In this document: one piece after another, positions 18,706 through 28,061 of the stretch
How positions within the stretch are numbered: position 1 is the first letter of the stretch
Layout: every line of letters starts with the position of its first letter
Source of the DNA: Chloroflexota bacterium
Lineage (GTDB): Bacteria > Chloroflexota > Anaerolineae > Aggregatilineales > Aggregatilineaceae
DNA: 64,000 nt
NCBI GenBank assembly: GCA_012729765.1
Contig: JAAYCM010000025.1
Location: 62,001 to 126,000 of the forward strand
Reading direction: 5' to 3'
Notes under the pieces: generated by a model
Database searches by the model: none
Told to the model about the DNA's origin: nothing
What the model saw: the letters and a program-made list of their open reading frames with translations, nothing else
Program-made: the position numbers and the translations under genes

Positions 18706-20127
18706 CTAGCCTTCGTGATGGTACACATCCCAGCCGAAGTATGTCTCGAACGCTTCGGCCAGCACTGCCGCCGAATGCGAGGCGTTCATCGCGGCGTGAT
18801 GCTCGAAGCCGTTCTTGCAGATGTAGTGCATCAGCTTTTGCAGCTCCGGCACCTCGACCACCGCGCGGCTGCCAAACGTGTCGAGCGGATCGTCCACGAA
18901 CATCCCGTCGCCCATATAGGTGCGGATCGTGCCGTGCCGGTCGTCGGTCGTGACGCGGGCAAAGCTGAACGGTCCGGCGGGCGTGCGGCCTGCCACCGTG
19001 CCATAGGTGTTCTCGACACCGAGCGTGGAGCCGAGGATCGGCGCGTTGGACATCTCGATCTCAGGGATGAAGCTGCTGGCCCAGTTGCCGCAGTGGAACA
19101 GCACGCACTTGTTGGGATCGTCGGCGTAGTTGTTGTTCCAGTCCACCAGCGCGCTCGGCTGCCCGGACGCAAGCTGGAGCGCGTGCATCGACACTGCCCC
19201 GGTGATGTCCACCTCGCACGCGCTGGGCATCAGGCTCTCGCTCATCATGCTCATCACGGTGCACACATTGACGCCGTAATTCTGCTGGAGCGAGGTCCAG
19301 CACTGGAGCGCCGAGGCGTCCAGGTCATTGACACTCATCCAGTCCTCGATTATGACGGCGAGCTTGGCCTGCTTGACGACCGACTGCGGCGGCACATCCC
19401 CGATGCGCACATACGCCTGGATCGCGGCGAGCTTCTCGCGCACGCGGCCATCGTCATCTGCCAGACGCGCGGCGTTACCCAGCACCTCAGACAGATCGAG
19501 CGTGGTCACGCTGATGCCGTTGGCTTGCAGCAGCTTTTCGCTGTAGCGCGTGGTGTTGAAGTTGCCGGGCCGCGCGCCGATTGCGCCCAACCGGGCGTTG
19601 CGCAGCCCCTTGACCACGCGGCAGATGCCCATGAAGCGCTGGAGATCGCGCTTGAAGGACTCATCGGTCGGGCGGATGGTGTGGCGCGTCGTCAGCGTGA
19701 AGGGGAAGCCGTACTGCACCAGGTTGTTGCAGACCGAAATCTTGCCGCAATAAGCATCGCGGCGGCGCTCGACGTTGAGCTGATCGAGATCGTCGGGATA
19801 GGCCTGGACCAGGATCGGCACGTCCAGCCCGGAGAGCTTGATCGTGTCGGCCACGCCGCGTTCGTCGCCGAAGTTGGGCAGGCAGACCAGCACGCCGTCG
19901 ATCTCCTCTCGGTGCCGCCGGAACAGATCGGCACAGGCTTTGGCGTGTGCCCAGGTTTCGACCGCGCCGAGCTTGGCCGCCTGCTCGTCCAGAATGATGG
20001 GGCGGATATCGAACTCCTGGAGCACGGCCAGCACGTCCTGGCGGCCCTCGGTGATCAGGCGGTCGGGGAAGAAATCGCGGTTGCCGATAATGACGCCGAG
20101 CGTGAACTGTTTGCCATTTTTGAACAT
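18706..20127 (-). CDS. L-fucose/L-arabinose isomerase-family protein
   Basis: A 473-aa protein with the fold of FucI/AraA ketol isomerases. It has an N-terminal Rossmann-type region ([18 protein letters not shown] near 85) and C-terminal segments [17 protein letters not shown] near 275, [16 protein letters not shown] near 318 and [11 protein letters not shown] near 355. These carry the candidate metal-binding Glu, Asp and His. A role in interconverting an aldose and ketose, possibly a deoxy- or sulfo-sugar, is inferred. ATG 20127 is chosen over an upstream GTG because AAAGGA sits six bases before it. A GDSL hydrolase gene is 56 bp upstream on the same strand. Confidence 0.82.
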   Translation of the reverse strand: MFKNGKQFTLGVIIGNRDFFPDRLITEGRQDVLAVLQEFDIRPIILDEQAAKLGAVETWAHAKACADLFRRHREEIDGVLVCLPNFGDERGVADTIKLSGLDVPILVQAYPDDLDQLNVERRRDAYCGKISVCNNLVQYGFPFTLTTRHTIRPTDESFKRDLQRFMGICRVVKGLRNARLGAIGARPGNFNTTRYSEKLLQANGISVTTLDLSEVLGNAARLADDDGRVREKLAAIQAYVRIGDVPPQSVVKQAKLAVIIEDWMSVNDLDASALQCWTSLQQNYGVNVCTVMSMMSESLMPSACEVDITGAVSMHALQLASGQPSALVDWNNNYADDPNKCVLFHCGNWASSFIPEIEMSNAPILGSTLGVENTYGTVAGRTPAGPFSFARVTTDDRHGTIRTYMGDGMFVDDPLDTFGSRAVVEVPELQKLMHYICKNGFEHHAAMNASHSAAVLAEAFETYFGWDVYHHEG

Positions 20128-20183
20128 CTCAAATCCTTTCACGGTAGAACCACTAATTTGAATTGTTACCGGCGCTGCCGGTG

Positions 20184-20816
20184 CTATTCCAACAAGTCGC
20201 GGACCGCCTGCGCGACGCGCTGCCCCAGTGCCAGGTGCGCCTCGGCATCAAGGTGCAGGCCGTCGAGCGGGCTGGCGCGCAGAAATTCGGTCGTATCCAG
20301 GAAGGCGCAGCCGTGCTCCTGCGCGATGGCCGCGTAGTGCCGGCTGAGGTGGGGCGCTTTCTGCTTCGCCCCCTCGAAGCTGACGGCAAATCGTTCGCTG
20401 AACTGCTCACCAACCGGCGGCGGGACGAGCAGCAGCACGCGCGGCGCTTCGCCATCATAGCCGCTGGCGCTGGCCTGGATCAGCCGGACGAGCACCCCGG
20501 CCCCCGCCGCGATGTCTTGTGGGGTGAACGAAAAGCGATATTTGAGATCATTGGTGCCCAGCATCAGCACCACCAGATCGAGGGGCCGGTGCGATTCCAG
20601 GCAGGGCCGCAGGTACGTCTTGCCGTTTTTGTGATCGTCAAGCGGATCGTCCAGAACGGTTGTCCGCCCGCCCAGCCCCTCTTCGATCACGCGGTAGCCG
20701 TCGCCCAGCTCGCGCTGCAACACGCCGGGCCAGCGCACCGGCCAGGAAAAACGCGGCCCGCCGGCGGGGTCTGCGCCCCACGTATTCGAGTCGCCGTAGC
20801 ATAAGATGTTTTTCAT
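20184..20816 (-). CDS. SGNH/GDSL-family hydrolase
   Basis: A 210-aa esterase/acylhydrolase of the SGNH fold: block I YGDSNTWG with nucleophile Ser10, block [11 protein letters not shown] near 87, and block [11 protein letters not shown] near 190 with the Asp/His pair. No signal peptide, so probably intracellular. It resembles TesA/arylesterase-like and carbohydrate-deacetylase members. Being cotranscribed with an isomerase-family gene hints at deacylation of a sugar derivative before isomerisation, which is inference only. Confidence 0.88.
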   Translation of the reverse strand: MKNILCYGDSNTWGADPAGGPRFSWPVRWPGVLQRELGDGYRVIEEGLGGRTTVLDDPLDDHKNGKTYLRPCLESHRPLDLVVLMLGTNDLKYRFSFTPQDIAAGAGVLVRLIQASASGYDGEAPRVLLLVPPPVGEQFSERFAVSFEGAKQKAPHLSRHYAAIAQEHGCAFLDTTEFLRASPLDGLHLDAEAHLALGQRVAQAVRDLLE

Positions 20817-20926
20817 TTTCGTTTATCTCAGTTCGCCAGGCATCTGCCGAAAACCGCCGCTGATCGTAGTCCATGTTCGGGCAGTTCGCCAGTGATGAAA
20901 GTCAGCGCGCGCCCGCCGAAGGTCCC

Positions 20927-20955
20927 TTGCGCGCCCCCGTCCACTTCCCTACAAT
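20927..20955 (+). promoter_or_regulatory. Promoter of the DUF3267/endonuclease-fold operon
   Basis: TTGCGC, 17-bp spacer, TACAAT, ending 87 bp before the ATG at 21043. Confidence 0.55.
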
Positions 20956-21042
20956 CTAAGCACCAGCGTGCGCGGGCACGCCCTGCCGGGCGCTGGACCT
21001 CGATCATCAGGCAGCGGGTGTGCGCACCCTGTGGAGTCCGGC

Positions 21043-21660
21043 ATGTCCAACCCATCTCGCCAGCCGATCCGGGTGCTTCCGGTGAACTACTACCAGGCCC
21101 ACTATCTCGATCTCAACCAGCGCGGCGTGATGGTGTGGCTCAACCTGCTGTCGATCATCCCGCTGGCGATTGTCGGGCTGCTGACCTTTGGCGCGCTGCT
21201 GGTCTATCACGAGGAGCTGGGCGCGCCGCTGGTCATCGACGCGCTGCCGGAACGGCTGCCGGGCATCGCCGGGTTTGCGCTGGTGCTGCTGGTCCTGCCC
21301 CTGCACGAGTGGATTCACGGGCTGATGATCCGGCGCGTCGGGCACCGGCCCCGCTACGGCGTCCGGCTGCTGGTGCTGTTCGCCACCGCAGACGGCGCGT
21401 TCTTCCGGCGCGATGAATTTCTGGGGGTGGCGCTCGCCCCGCTGGCCGTGATCAGCGTGATCGGGCTGGCGATCATGGTCTTTCTGCCGGGCGCGCTGGC
21501 CTACTGGATCGCGCTGGCGGTGGCGCTCAATGCTGGCGGGGCGATTGGCGATATCTGGATGGCGCTGGTCGTGCTGCGCTTCACGCCCGCCTCACTGATC
21601 CAGGACGAAGAAGCCGGGATGCGGATTTTTGTCCCGCACAGCCAGCAGGTGCAGCCATGA
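21043..21660 (+). CDS. DUF3267-type putative membrane zinc metalloprotease
   Basis: A 205-aa membrane protein with about four hydrophobic segments. A HEWIHG motif (HExxH class) sits between helices 2 and 3, matching the DUF3267 family of putative intramembrane proteases. The C-terminal segment NAGGAIGDIWMALVVLRF near 165 carries an Asp in the GDIWM context typical of the family's third ligand. ATG 21043 has a GGAG site 7 nt away. The frame is open for 25 further upstream codons without support. It overlaps the next gene by four bases. Confidence 0.78.
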   Translation: MSNPSRQPIRVLPVNYYQAHYLDLNQRGVMVWLNLLSIIPLAIVGLLTFGALLVYHEELGAPLVIDALPERLPGIAGFALVLLVLPLHEWIHGLMIRRVGHRPRYGVRLLVLFATADGAFFRRDEFLGVALAPLAVISVIGLAIMVFLPGALAYWIALAVALNAGGAIGDIWMALVVLRFTPASLIQDEEAGMRIFVPHSQQVQP

Positions 21661-22418
21661 AACTGATGACGCTCAATCTGCGCCACGACGCGAACCGCTG
21701 GCCGGAGCGCGCCGGGCTGATCGTCGAAGAGCTGATGCGCGAGCAGCCGGACGTGATCGCGCTGCAAGAGGTCGCGCTGTCCATCGAGCAGGCGCATTTC
21801 ATCGCGCGGCAGTTGGCGCTGTGCCTGCCCGGCCAGCAGTACAGTGTGCTGGTCGAGCCGAAGCGCGGCCTGCTGCCAAAAGAAGGGATCGCGTTCCTCT
21901 CGCGGCTGCAAGTGGTGGAGCACGCCCGGATCGACCTGCCAGAAGGCAAGCGGGTCGCCCAGTATATGCGCGTCGAGCAGGACGGCCAGCCCTACGACAT
22001 CGTGAATCTGCACCTGCACCACCGCCCGCACGACAACGAGTCGGTTCGCCTGCCGCAGATTCAGCACGTGCTTGGCTGGATGTACACGGGCCGCCAGCCC
22101 ATGCTGCGGCGCTGGATCGTGGCCGGAGATTTCAACGCCGCGCCGGGCAGCGCCACGATCGCGTCGCTGCGCAAACACCTGGAGTCGGCCTATGCCGCCG
22201 TGCATGGGCGCGAGCCGGAGTACACCGCTCCAACCCCGCTGCGCACCGAGGAATACGGTGAGGCGTGGGTCAGCACGATCGATTACATCTTCTTCGATCC
22301 GGCAGCGCTGCGCGTCGAGACGGCGCGGCTGGCCTTCAACCAGCCAGACCCCGACGACGAAACGCTCTACCCGTCCGACCACTTTGGGCTGGTGGCCGAA
22401 TTCGCGCCGCCCGGCTGA
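21657..22418 (+). CDS. Endonuclease/exonuclease/phosphatase-family enzyme
   Basis: A 253-aa protein with the DNase-I-like fold. MKLMTLNLRHD at the start (Asn metal contact), QPDVIALQEV near 32 (metal Glu), NLHLHHRPHDNES near 118, VAGDFNAAPGS near 157 and the C-terminal YPSDHFGLVAEF (catalytic Asp-His) are all in order. Substrate could be a nucleic acid, phospholipid or inositol phosphate. The ATGA overlap with the protease gene shows cotranslation. No signal peptide is present. It ends 9 bp from the convergent epimerase gene. Confidence 0.88.
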   Translation: MKLMTLNLRHDANRWPERAGLIVEELMREQPDVIALQEVALSIEQAHFIARQLALCLPGQQYSVLVEPKRGLLPKEGIAFLSRLQVVEHARIDLPEGKRVAQYMRVEQDGQPYDIVNLHLHHRPHDNESVRLPQIQHVLGWMYTGRQPMLRRWIVAGDFNAAPGSATIASLRKHLESAYAAVHGREPEYTAPTPLRTEEYGEAWVSTIDYIFFDPAALRVETARLAFNQPDPDDETLYPSDHFGLVAEFAPPG

Positions 22419-22427
22419 GCCTGTGTG

Positions 22428-23408
22428 CTAGCGCCCCGCGTCGGGACGCGCCTGGAAGTACGCGATGATCTGGTCGATGGTGGTTTCCAGCGGCGTGGCC
22501 GGCTCCCAGCCGATGACGCGCTTGATCTTGCTCACATCCGGCACACGGCGGTGCATGTCCTCGAACCCGACCTCATACGCTTCTTCGTAGGGGATCAGCA
22601 CGATCTCGGATGTGCTGCCGGTGCGCGCTTTGACCGTTTGCGCCAGCTCGTAGATCGAGACTTCGTGGTTGTTGCCGATGTTGAACACCTCGCCGTCACA
22701 GTCGGCGCTGCTGCCCAGGCGGCTGATCGCGTCTACCACGTCGTGCACGTTGGCGAAGCAGCGCGACTGCTGCCCATCGCCGTAAACCTGGATCGGCTCG
22801 TTGGCCAGCGCCCAGCGCACGAAACGCGGCACGACCATCCCATAAGTGCCAACCTGGCGCGGCCCGACCGTGTTAAACAGCCGGACGATTGTCACCGGCA
22901 GCCCGACCGCCTTGTGATAGGCCAATGCCAGGAACTCGTCCAGCTCTTTCGAGGCGGCATAGCTCCAGCGGCTCCTGGTGGTCGGCCCCAGGATACGGTC
23001 GTCATCTTCGCTGAAGGGGACCTTGACGCCCTTGCCGTAAACCTCCGAGGTCGAGGCGATCAGCACCTTTTTGCGGTAGCGGCGCGCCGCTTGCAGCACG
23101 ATCTCCGTCCCGCCGACATTGATCTCCAGCGTGTCGATCGGGCTGTGAACAATCGCAAACACGCCGACCGCCGCCGCCAGGTGGTAGATGATGTCACATT
23201 CGCTCACCAGCCGGTCCATAACCGCCGCGTGGCGGATGTCCTCGATTGCGTAGCGAAAATTGGGCAGACCGGCCAGATGCTCAATATTCTCGAAGCGCCC
23301 GGTCGAAAGATTGTCGATGATCGTAACCTGAGCGCCCTGGGCCAGCAGCTTCTCGGCCAGATGGCTGCCGATGAAACCCGCTCCGCCCGTAATGAGTGCG
23401 TGAACCAC
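22428..23408 (-). CDS. NAD-dependent nucleotide-sugar epimerase/dehydratase
   Basis: A 326-aa extended short-chain dehydrogenase. The NAD-binding TGGAGFIGSH is at 7-16, the catalytic triad comprises a Ser-Thr in ASTSEVYG near 120 and the Y-x3-K pair SYAASKE near 150, and NTVGPRQ near 180 is a substrate-loop motif of UDP-sugar enzymes. Likely a UDP-glucose 4-epimerase or UDP-glucuronate decarboxylase relative making cell-envelope sugars. It starts at GTG with an AAAGGAAGG site, and a TTGGCC-17-TATAAT promoter lies 46 bp upstream. Exact sugar is not determinable by eye. Confidence 0.88.
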   Translation of the reverse strand: MVHALITGGAGFIGSHLAEKLLAQGAQVTIIDNLSTGRFENIEHLAGLPNFRYAIEDIRHAAVMDRLVSECDIIYHLAAAVGVFAIVHSPIDTLEINVGGTEIVLQAARRYRKKVLIASTSEVYGKGVKVPFSEDDDRILGPTTRSRWSYAASKELDEFLALAYHKAVGLPVTIVRLFNTVGPRQVGTYGMVVPRFVRWALANEPIQVYGDGQQSRCFANVHDVVDAISRLGSSADCDGEVFNIGNNHEVSIYELAQTVKARTGSTSEIVLIPYEEAYEVGFEDMHRRVPDVSKIKRVIGWEPATPLETTIDQIIAYFQARPDAGR

Positions 23409-23453
23409 GAGGGACCTTCCTTTGTAGGGTTGACGCCTGAATCAAACGCGCGG

Positions 23454-23482
23454 ATTATACCGGGCGGGCCGGCAGCGGCCAA
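23454..23482 (-). promoter_or_regulatory. Promoter of the epimerase gene
   Basis: Minus strand TTGGCC, 17-bp spacer, perfect TATAAT. Confidence 0.6.
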
Positions 23483-23533
23483 CTGCGCCCGGCCTACTGC
23501 CGGCTGACAGCCAGCCTGGCCCGCCCTGCCGCG

Positions 23534-24226
23534 CTACTTCTGCTCGCCTTCGGGACTGCCCCCTTTGCCCGGCGGATTAAGCCACGTCAGGAAGGCGTCT
23601 TCCGAGCGCGTCTGCATATAGACGCGGCCCGGCCCGGTGAGATCGACCACCAGCCCCTCGCCGCTGAACAGAGTCGAGCGCGGCCCACCGATGAGGCGCA
23701 CGTTGAAGCCCATCCCCTCGGTGAAGGACACCAGGTGCCCGGAATCGACCGTGTAGCGCTGGCCCGCTTCCAGATCGATCGGGTGGATCGCGCCATAGCT
23801 GGAAAGGATGAGCAGGCCCGATCCGCGCGCGCGCAGCATGATCAGCCCCTCGGACGCGAAAAACGTGCGCGCCCCGCTCCACGTCGCGTCGATGTCGATA
23901 TCCATCGACGAGGCAACATACGAGCCGCTCTGCACCAGCAGCGAATCCTCGTGCATGGGTAGGATCATCATGTCGCCGGGCAGTACCGGCGCGATATTGA
24001 TCTGCCCGCCCAGCTCCGGAGCCTGGAACACGTTGAGGAAGAAGCTCTCGCCGCCGAACAGCGAGCGCTGCAAGCTGCGAAACAGGCCGCCTTCCATGCG
24101 TGTCTGGAGCTGCATCCCATCTGTCATGCCCACCATCGAGCCGGCTTCCACACGGATTTCCTCGAAGGGCGCGAGGTTGACAATCGCCATCGAATAGGCC
24201 GGGCGATATAAGATCTCGACTTGCAT
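23534..24226 (-). CDS. AIM24/TIGR00266-family protein
   Basis: A 230-aa all-beta protein of the AIM24 family (conserved from bacteria to mitochondria, molecular role unclear). Family features: an early EIRVEAGSMVGMTDGM segment near 24, GGLFRSLQRSLFGGESFFLNVF near 46, LPGDMMILPM near 84, YVASSMDIDIDATW near 103, GHLVSFTEGMGFNV near 168 and GEGLVVDLTGPGRVYMQTR near 190. No signal or membrane segment. A strong AAGGAG ribosome site precedes the ATG. Monocistronic. Confidence 0.88.
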   Translation of the reverse strand: MQVEILYRPAYSMAIVNLAPFEEIRVEAGSMVGMTDGMQLQTRMEGGLFRSLQRSLFGGESFFLNVFQAPELGGQINIAPVLPGDMMILPMHEDSLLVQSGSYVASSMDIDIDATWSGARTFFASEGLIMLRARGSGLLILSSYGAIHPIDLEAGQRYTVDSGHLVSFTEGMGFNVRLIGGPRSTLFSGEGLVVDLTGPGRVYMQTRSEDAFLTWLNPPGKGGSPEGEQK

Positions 24227-24732
24227 CGGCTACTTTCTCCTTATTTAGCGGCGTGCTGGCCTGGGCTGTCGGCCACTGCCAGACCCCACCCAATGTTCCT
24301 CTTTACAGCGCTCTTGCAACAAGTATATAATACTCCCGTCAACACAGTACCAACGACCCCACCACCGCCGCCGTTTTCAGCGCAGTTCACTCACCCCGAC
24401 CGCTTGATTCACAGGGGCGCCATACCGCCCACTTGCAGGAGTGCGATCTCGTGATCTGAGCACGTGCCCGCCTATTCAAGCTGTCTGGCAGCCTGCCCAA
24501 AGCGCTGCCGAGTCCCGTGCCGAGTCCATTTTCTGGCCCTGTTTTCCGGGTGTCAAAAGCCGTCTATCTGGCCCTCATATCCGGCTGAGAACCCCTATAT
24601 CTGGGGGTGACGCAGGCCGCCATGTTTCGCTAGATTTGTCTATGACAGATTTTGTAAGGATAGAACAACTGTGCTATCCTTACCCTATCGCTGGTGACAA
24701 GTCCATGAGCCTGGCAAGGAGACCTGAGCACC
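24227..24732. other. 506-bp non-coding interval
   Basis: No credible ORF on either strand. It contains an AT-rich TATATAATA stretch near 24325-24335 with TTTACA 18 bp upstream, a possible plus-strand promoter, and a strong inverted repeat at 24654-24683. I see no further recognisable feature. Confidence 0.5.
24654..24683. promoter_or_regulatory. 10-bp-arm inverted repeat before the 143-aa gene
   Basis: GTAAGGATAG and its exact complement CTATCCTTAC separated by 10 nt, 49 bp upstream of the next ATG. There is no T-tract, so an operator or a 5'-UTR hairpin is more likely than a terminator. Confidence 0.5.
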
Positions 24733-25164
24733 ATGCAACGCCACATGCTACTGATTTGCCACTCCGCCGACGGTCATTTCGCAGATGGGAACCGTGAAGC
24801 GGTGAAGCGCGTTCTGGAGCAGACAACCTGTACCTTCAAGCACCGCGAGCCGGGCAGCGCGTGGTATACGATCATGTGCCCGGATGGCGGCCTGATCGAG
24901 CTAAACGCGCCCGGCCTTGAGGGCAACCGCCCCTTTCACCGCATGGAAGTGATCGTCTACTGTGAGACGTGGACGCGCGGCACGCTCAACCTGCTGATGG
25001 ATCTGATGCGCGCCGGCGGTTTTGGTCTGCTGGACAGCCTCGATACCGCGCAGGTCATCGTGGCAGACTTGCAGCAGGTGATCTACTTCCCCTGGCTGCC
25101 GGAGCCGCCGCTGTTCGTCCGCAGCTCGCGCGACCTGGGGCAGACCCTCGGCCTGGCAAGCTGA
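24733..25164 (+). CDS. Hypothetical protein, 143 aa
   Basis: Small soluble protein that I cannot place in a family. It has four cysteines near residues 9, 32, 48 and 77, a central strand-turn region GSAWYTIMCPDGGLIELNAPG, then an amphipathic helix LNLLMDLMRAGGFGLLD and a C-terminal beta-like part. The ATG follows an AAGGAGACCTGAGCACC ribosome site. Preceded by a perfect 10-bp inverted repeat, so its expression may be regulated. No operon partner. Confidence 0.6.
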   Translation: MQRHMLLICHSADGHFADGNREAVKRVLEQTTCTFKHREPGSAWYTIMCPDGGLIELNAPGLEGNRPFHRMEVIVYCETWTRGTLNLLMDLMRAGGFGLLDSLDTAQVIVADLQQVIYFPWLPEPPLFVRSSRDLGQTLGLAS

Positions 25165-25258
25165 CCGGCACGCCGCCGGAGGTCCCACCCTTCGCCGGAC
25201 TATCGTTGAGAAGAACACATCCCGCGCGCTCCTGATTAAATTTGACTCGATAATAGCA

Positions 25259-25288
25259 AACGGCGGATCGGATAACCGGTCCGCCGTT
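25259..25288 (-). terminator. Hairpin terminator after rny
   Basis: AACGGCGGA paired with TCCGCCGTT (9 bp) plus inner CGG/CCG on a TTAT loop, about 30 bp beyond the rny stop. The following U-tract is weak (TTTGCTATTAT). Confidence 0.6.
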
Positions 25289-25318
25289 AAGTTTGCTGTG
25301 TGATGGCTGGCCGCGCAG

Positions 25319-26851
25319 CTACTTGGCGTAGTCTACCGCGCGAGTTTCGCGGATAATCGTCACCTTGATCTGGCCGGGATACTGCATCGTTTCTTCGATA
25401 CGCTTGGAGATATCGCGTGCCAGCCGCATCGCGGCCAGGTCGTCGATCTCTTCCGGCTTGACCATGATCCGCACTTCGCGCCCGGCCTGGAGCGCGTAAC
25501 TCTGCTCCACACCCTCGAACTCGCGCGCCAGGTCTTCGAGCGCCTTGACGCGCCGGATGTAGGTGTCCAGGCTTTCGCGCCGGGCGCCCGGTCGCGCGCC
25601 GGAGATCGCGTCGGCGGCTTCGATGATCATCGCCTCGACCGACTCCTGCTCGACCTCGTGGTGATGGCTGGCGATGGCGTTGACCACCTTCGGTGGCAGC
25701 CCATAGCGGCGCGCAAAGTCCGCCCCGATGGAGGCGTGCGTGCCTTCGATCTCGTGATCGACCGCCTTGCCGATGTCGTGCAGCAGCCCGCCGGCCTTGG
25801 CAATCGCCACGTCGGCCCCCAGCTCCGCCGCGATCATCCCGGCGATGTGTGCCGTCTCGATCGCGTGCGCGTGCTGGTTCTGGCCGTAGCTGGTGCGGAA
25901 CTTGAGCCGCCCCAGCAGTTTGAGGATTTCATTGTTCAGGCCGGGCACGCCTGCCTCATAGGCGGCGCGCTCGCCCTCTTCACGGATCACGCGCTCGACT
26001 TCCTTGCGCGAGTCGCTGACCAGCTTCTCGATCCGCGCCGGGTGGATGCGGCCATCCAGCACCAACTTGGACATGGCGCGCTTGGCGACCTCGCGCCGGA
26101 CCGGGTCGAAGCTCGAAATCGTGATGGCTTCGGGCGTGTCATCCACCACCACATCGACGCCCGTCGCCTGCTCGAAGGCGCGGATATTACGCCCGTTGCG
26201 GCCAATCACGCGGCCCTTCATCTCGTCCGACGGCAGGTTGACCACGCTCACCGCGATCTCGTTGATGTGGTCGGATGCGATGCGCTGGATCGCCAGGGCG
26301 ATGATGTCACGCGCGCGGTTTTCCGCCTCGACCTTGGCCTCTTCTTCCACTTCGCGGATGCGGCGGGCCATGTCTTGACGGGTCTCGGTTTCCACCATCG
26401 TCAGCAGCTCTTCGCGGGCCTGGTCGCGGGTCATCTCGGCCACACTCTCCAGCACCGCGCGCTGCTCCTCATACATGATCTGGATATCATTCTGCCGCTT
26501 GTCGAGCTTGCTCTGGCGCTTGTTGAGGTTCTGCTCGCGCAGTTCCAGGCGCTCGTAGCGGGTATCAAGGTCTTCGCGGCGCTTTTGCAAGCGGTCGCTT
26601 TCACGGTCTATCTCAATGCGTCGCTTCTTGGCGTTTTCTTCGGCATCTTGCTGGATACGCAGCGCGGCGTCTTTGGCCTCGACTTCGATCTGCCGGGCCT
26701 TGTTTTGCGCTTCGTTCACGACGCGCGCAGCTTCTTCCTCTGCCTGGCGCTGCCGGTTGGTGCCCTTCATGTTCTGATAGGCATACAGCACGGCTGCACC
26801 CAACCCAACGCCAATCGCGAGCCCTCCTATCAGGGCTAGCACGATTTCCAT
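25319..26851 (-). CDS. rny: Ribonuclease Y
   Basis: Membrane-anchored endoribonuclease that initiates mRNA decay. The 510-aa protein has the full architecture: an N-terminal transmembrane helix (about 3-22), a long Lys/Glu/Gln-rich coiled coil (about 25-195), a KH RNA-binding domain with [17 protein letters not shown] near 217, and an HD hydrolase domain with [10 protein letters not shown] near 333, [12 protein letters not shown] near 355 and ASHHHEVE near 393. Length is typical (about 510-520). It starts 6 bp after the recX stop, so recX and rny form one transcript. Confidence 0.96.
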   Translation of the reverse strand: MEIVLALIGGLAIGVGLGAAVLYAYQNMKGTNRQRQAEEEAARVVNEAQNKARQIEVEAKDAALRIQQDAEENAKKRRIEIDRESDRLQKRREDLDTRYERLELREQNLNKRQSKLDKRQNDIQIMYEEQRAVLESVAEMTRDQAREELLTMVETETRQDMARRIREVEEEAKVEAENRARDIIALAIQRIASDHINEIAVSVVNLPSDEMKGRVIGRNGRNIRAFEQATGVDVVVDDTPEAITISSFDPVRREVAKRAMSKLVLDGRIHPARIEKLVSDSRKEVERVIREEGERAAYEAGVPGLNNEILKLLGRLKFRTSYGQNQHAHAIETAHIAGMIAAELGADVAIAKAGGLLHDIGKAVDHEIEGTHASIGADFARRYGLPPKVVNAIASHHHEVEQESVEAMIIEAADAISGARPGARRESLDTYIRRVKALEDLAREFEGVEQSYALQAGREVRIMVKPEEIDDLAAMRLARDISKRIEETMQYPGQIKVTIIRETRAVDYAK

Positions 26852-26857
26852 GGGGCC

Positions 26858-27535
26858 TTACTCCTCATCGGTATTGGTTGTCGTATCATCGGTTGCAAAA
26901 TACTCAGGGTCTTCATCTTCCAGTTCACGGATCGTTTGTTCAATGACTTCGCGCGCCAGGCTGTAGTCAAAGCCGCGCCGCGTCAGGAACGCGCCCAACT
27001 TCTGGTAGAAGTCAGCGCGACTCAGTCCGCGCCAGCGGCGCGCCTTTTCCTGGGCTGCCCGGTAGGCCGAGTCGTGACTATCGACCTCGGCCAGCACCTC
27101 ATCGATCAGGCCCGACGGAATGCCCTTCTGGCGCAGCTCGTAGGCCAGGGCGCGCGGCCCGCGTGGGTTGAAGCGCTCACGGTTCTCGACCCAGTATTCG
27201 ACGAACGCCCGGTCATCGACATAACCGAGATGTTCCAACCGGGCGAGTGCCTCGTCCACGACGGGCGGAGCAATCGCTTTTGATTCCAGGTGACGGCGGA
27301 TCTCCGTCGTGCTGTAGGGGCGGCGGGCCAGCAGCCGGACCGCGCGATCGAACGCCCGCGCGATTTCATCGATCGCACGCAGGGCTGCGATCTCCTCGTC
27401 GGAGAGCACCTGCCCTTTGTGCAGCCGCGCCGCCTCGTCCAGCGGCAGCCCGAACGCGTACTCGCCGTCCAGATAGATGCTGGCGCGGTCGGCGTTGCGC
27501 TGCTGCACTTCGATCGCGGTAATCGTCCCACCCAC
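26858..27535 (-). CDS. recX: RecX family regulator of RecA
   Basis: A 225-aa protein of the RecX family, which binds RecA filaments and modulates recombinase activity. The tandem three-helix repeats show in LLARRPYSTTEIRRHLESK near 68, LEHLGYVDDRAFVEYWVENR near 98 and RGPRALAYELRQKGI near 124, then FYQKLGAFLTRRGFDYSLAREVIE near 180. An acidic tail ends the protein. Starts at GTG. Family assignment is supported by recA lying upstream on the same strand. Separated from recA by a roughly 600-bp structured interval ending in a terminator 23 bp before its start. Confidence 0.9.
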   Translation of the reverse strand: MGGTITAIEVQQRNADRASIYLDGEYAFGLPLDEAARLHKGQVLSDEEIAALRAIDEIARAFDRAVRLLARRPYSTTEIRRHLESKAIAPPVVDEALARLEHLGYVDDRAFVEYWVENRERFNPRGPRALAYELRQKGIPSGLIDEVLAEVDSHDSAYRAAQEKARRWRGLSRADFYQKLGAFLTRRGFDYSLAREVIEQTIRELEDEDPEYFATDDTTTNTDEE

Positions 27536-27551
27536 GCGTGATGGCCCTCAT

Positions 27552-28055
27552 AAACAAGACAGCCGTCGACCAACATGGCCACGGCTGTCCGTAGATGCTT
27601 GACTGGAACTCGCAGGAAGTGTCCTGCTGAACTAACGTGAAGGCGCGTGATCTCGCCTGAACAAACGTCACGCCTCAAGCGCGCGTGACTGCCCTAAGCC
27701 TCTGAATCACTTCATGATGCCCAGCAACAGGTCAGCACAACGCGTCCCTTCGTTCATCATCTTCAGCTTACACCTGCCTACCTTGACCGATCGAACATAC
27801 AAAACCTGGCAAGCTGCCCAGGGGTACATCACTCAATCGGTCGGCGGCCTGGGAGGGCTTCGCCGGCACACCGGTTACGCTTTTTGCGGCTGAAACTTCC
27901 TGCCGCGCTCCTCCCCCCAGCCTTTCAGGTTAGCCCACACAGTGTGTGAGGATACTAACTCACAACTAACACCCGCCAGATTAACGGATGGACATCAGGT
28001 AAGCCCTGGTCGAGTTCCACAATGACAGTCGTGGCACGTTTCTTAAGCGTACTCC
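27552..28055 (-). ncRNA. Candidate structured non-coding RNA between recA and recX
   Basis: No ORF, but a dense set of complementary pairs on the minus strand. In transcript order: a domain closed by GTTAG/CTAAC (27970-27929) containing a TTGTGAG hairpin; a domain closed by GGCTGGG/CCCAGGCC (27922-27846) with two inner hairpins, one capped by a TGTG loop; a domain closed by GACCGAT/ATCGGTC (27842-27785) with an inner CCTGG/CCAGG stem; hairpins GTCACGC/GCGTGAC (27689-27667) and GCAGGA/TCCTGC (27627-27612); then an intrinsic terminator. A promoter at 28062-28090 would start it near 28055. It shows no RNase P, tmRNA, SRP or 6S signature. A long recA 3' UTR is the alternative. Confidence 0.55.
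27558..27589 (-). terminator. Intrinsic terminator before recX
   Basis: GACAGCCGT/ACGGCTGTC (9 bp) extended by GGCC/GGTC, followed on the minus strand by TTGTTTAT. It ends the candidate RNA 23 bp before the recX GTG. Confidence 0.7.
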
Positions 28056-28061
28056 ATTCCT

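Noticed and set aside
18715-20337. 540-codon open frame opposite the isomerase gene
   Set aside because: The minus-strand protein has a family pattern, ribosome site and terminator. The plus frame has none.
27590-27720. LexA/SOS boxes between recA and recX
   Set aside because: GAAC half-sites occur (GAACTAACGT, GAACAAACGT) but no complete GAAC-N4-GTTC site, and they lie downstream of recA.
27552-28055. RNase P RNA, tmRNA, SRP RNA or 6S RNA as identity of the recA-recX RNA
   Set aside because: The conserved GAGGAAAGTCC and ACAGAA blocks, the tRNA-like tmRNA ends, the SRP domain IV loop and the 6S bubble layout were not found.
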